Below, piece after piece: positions 63,083-64,000 of a stretch of 64,000 bases of DNA; within the stretch, counting starts at the first letter, position 1; each line of letters begins with the position of its first letter. The stretch covers positions 62,001 to 126,000 of the forward strand of contig NZ_VNHW01000002.1 in the NCBI RefSeq assembly GCF_008124835.1. Direction: 5' to 3'. The position numbers were made by a program, and so were the translations under genes. Source of the stretch: Blastococcus xanthinilyticus. Its GTDB lineage: Bacteria; Actinomycetota; Actinomycetes; Mycobacteriales; Geodermatophilaceae. A model generated the notes under the pieces. That model was not told the origin of the DNA, made no database searches, and was given only the letters and a program-made list of their open reading frames with translations.

Positions 63083-63757
63083 ATGGGACTCGAGGAGAAG
63101 ATCCCCAGCGGCGTGCTGCTGACCAGCGTGGAGAAGCTGGTCAACTGGACGCGCAAGTCGTCGCTGTGGCCCGCCACGTTCGGCCTGGCCTGCTGCGCCA
63201 TCGAGATGATGGCCTCCGGGGCCGGCCGCTACGACCTCGCCCGGTTCGGCATGGAGGTCTTCCGGGCCTCGCCGCGCCAGGCCGACCTGATGATCGTCGC
63301 CGGGCGGGTCAGCCAGAAGATGGCGCCGGTCCTGCGGCAGATCTACGACCAGATGCCCGAGCCGCGCTGGGTGCTGGCCATGGGCGTGTGCGCCAGCTCC
63401 GGCGGCATGTTCAACAACTACGCGATCGTGCAGGGCGTCGACCACGTCGTCCCGGTGGACATGTACCTGCCCGGCTGCCCGCCGCGGCCGGAGATGCTCA
63501 TGGACGCGATCCTCAAGCTGCACCACAAGATCCAGCACGAGCCGCTGGGGCCCAAGCGCGCGCGGCAGCTGGCGGAGGCGCGCGCCGACGGGACGGCCCC
63601 GGACCTGCACGTCGAGATGCCGTCGACGGTGCGCGTCGACAAGGCCGCCCGCCGCGCCTACGAGGCTGCCGCCGCCGAGGGCCGTACCGGCCAGTTCGGC
63701 ATCGAGCAGCGCGGCGGGAACGCCGTCCTGCTGCCGGGGGCCGGTGATCGGCGATGA
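63083..63757 (+). CDS. nuoB: NADH-quinone oxidoreductase subunit B
   Basis: A 224-residue subunit that carries iron-sulfur cluster N2, the last electron carrier before quinone. Cysteine ligands are in [20 protein letters not shown] and GCPPRPEM. The C-terminal 60 residues are a charged extension beyond the family core, common in actinobacteria. Its stop overlaps an ATG as ATGA at 63754-63757, which opens the small reading frame created by the insertion before nuoC. Confidence 0.95.
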   Translation: MGLEEKIPSGVLLTSVEKLVNWTRKSSLWPATFGLACCAIEMMASGAGRYDLARFGMEVFRASPRQADLMIVAGRVSQKMAPVLRQIYDQMPEPRWVLAMGVCASSGGMFNNYAIVQGVDHVVPVDMYLPGCPPRPEMLMDAILKLHHKIQHEPLGPKRARQLAEARADGTAPDLHVEMPSTVRVDKAARRAYEAAAAEGRTGQFGIEQRGGNAVLLPGAGDRR

Positions 63758-63860
63758 GCAACGCGAGAACGACGGTCGAGCGAGCATCGCTCCAGGCTGG
63801 GGGCACCTCCCGCTTGCGGGGGACAGCGACCGAGGAGCGGAACGAGTCCGGAGTCGAGCA
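63754..63860 (+). mobile_element. 107-bp MITE-like insertion or duplication between nuoB and nuoC
   Basis: ATGAGCAACG occurs at 63754-63763 and again at 63861-63870, 107 bp apart, as a target-site-type duplication at the nuoC start. The inserted DNA has paired segments (GCTCC/GGAGC, CCCGC/GCGGG near 63806-63818). It encodes a 36-codon frame from ATG at 63754 to a TGA at 63862-63864 that overlaps the second ATG. The origin is inferred; no transposase is involved. Confidence 0.6.
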
Positions 63861-64000
63861 ATGAGCAACGACGGCGGGTCGGACGTCGTCCCCGGCCGCG
63901 AGGAGGCCGGGTACGACGACAGCACCGCCCCCTCCGGCGGCTTCCGGAAGGGCTCCTTCGGCGTCACCGGCAGCGGCGACACCTCCGGTTTCGGCGGGCT
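63861..64000 (+). CDS. nuoC: NADH-quinone oxidoreductase subunit C (3' end outside window)
   Basis: The visible 46 codons begin MSNDGGSDVVPGREEAG and continue GGFRKGSFGVTGSGDTSGFGG, the N-terminal arm seen in actinobacterial NuoC proteins. The catalytic quinone-arm domain lies beyond the edge. The ATG at 63861 overlaps the TGA of the small insertion-derived frame. An original start at 63754 may have been split off by the insertion. Confidence 0.85.
   Translation, partial: MSNDGGSDVVPGREEAGYDDSTAPSGGFRKGSFGVTGSGDTSGFGG

Noticed and set aside
1..64000. tRNA, rRNA, prophage or insertion sequence with transposase
   Set aside because: I saw no tRNA-like or rRNA-like sequence and no transposase or integrase motifs on either strand.

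Overview
The window is very GC-rich, densely coded DNA from a high-GC Gram-positive actinobacterium. GTG starts are common, stop/start codons often overlap as ATGA or GTGA, and many transcripts look leaderless. Gene content (MshA of mycothiol synthesis, SenX3/RegX3, bS22, BldC- and BldN-like developmental regulators, a DUF222/HNH gene, menaquinone genes) and the Pro/Ala/Arg-rich proteins suggest Geodermatophilaceae (Blastococcus/Modestobacter/Geodermatophilus type). That family-level placement is inference. From about 12.6 kb onward the order follows, with gaps, the block known in Mycobacterium tuberculosis from murB/mshA/gpm1/senX3-regX3 through ppx/proC/galE2, the hem genes, cytochrome c maturation and the men genes.

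Layout. (1) 0-11.8 kb looks accessory: the end of a penicillin-acylase-type Ntn hydrolase, then two paralogous amidase-signature enzymes flanking an oligopeptide/nickel-type ABC transporter (fused ATPases, lipoprotein, two permeases), then a TetR-family regulator. It reads as an uptake-and-hydrolysis unit for amides or peptides. (2) 11.8-29.5 kb: methyltransferase, murB, GNAT and SDR genes, mshA, a YbjN protein, an MFS exporter, gpmA, divergent phoU and senX3-regX3 with PHO-box-like repeats between them, small conserved proteins, a GlxA-type regulator, ppx, a DJ-1 protein, a degenerate proline-dehydrogenase-like gene fused translationally to proC, and a BldC-like regulator. (3) 29.5-37.6 kb: bS22, an atypical epimerase, an acyltransferase, a HAD phosphatase, a BldN-like ECF sigma factor with a DUF5667 partner, an acyl-CoA synthetase and a glutaredoxin-like protein. 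(4) 37.7-49.9 kb: a nearly unbroken rex-hemA-hemC-hemD-hemB-x-hemL-phosphatase-resA-ccdA-resB-ccsB run that links redox sensing, haem synthesis and system II cytochrome c assembly. (5) 50-58.8 kb: small genes, an Lrp/AsnC regulator, and menaquinone synthesis (menA, menE, menC, menD, menF, menG). (6) 58.9-64 kb: an SOS-box-associated, frameshifted DUF222/HNH gene, a phosphoribosyltransferase, a geranylgeranyl-reductase-family flavoprotein preceded by a perfect Rex-type operator, and the start of the nuo operon.

How it fits together: regions 4-6 supply haem, cytochrome c, menaquinone and complex I, so they form an electron-transport neighbourhood. Rex is encoded inside it, and candidate Rex sites sit in front of rex itself and in front of the reductase/nuo unit. 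The most notable non-coding signals are two arrays of 84-85 bp hairpin repeats, a 107-bp insertion between nuoB and nuoC that keeps the ATGA coupling intact, and a recurrent -10 element 6-8 nt before start codons, often as back-to-back overlapping divergent promoters.
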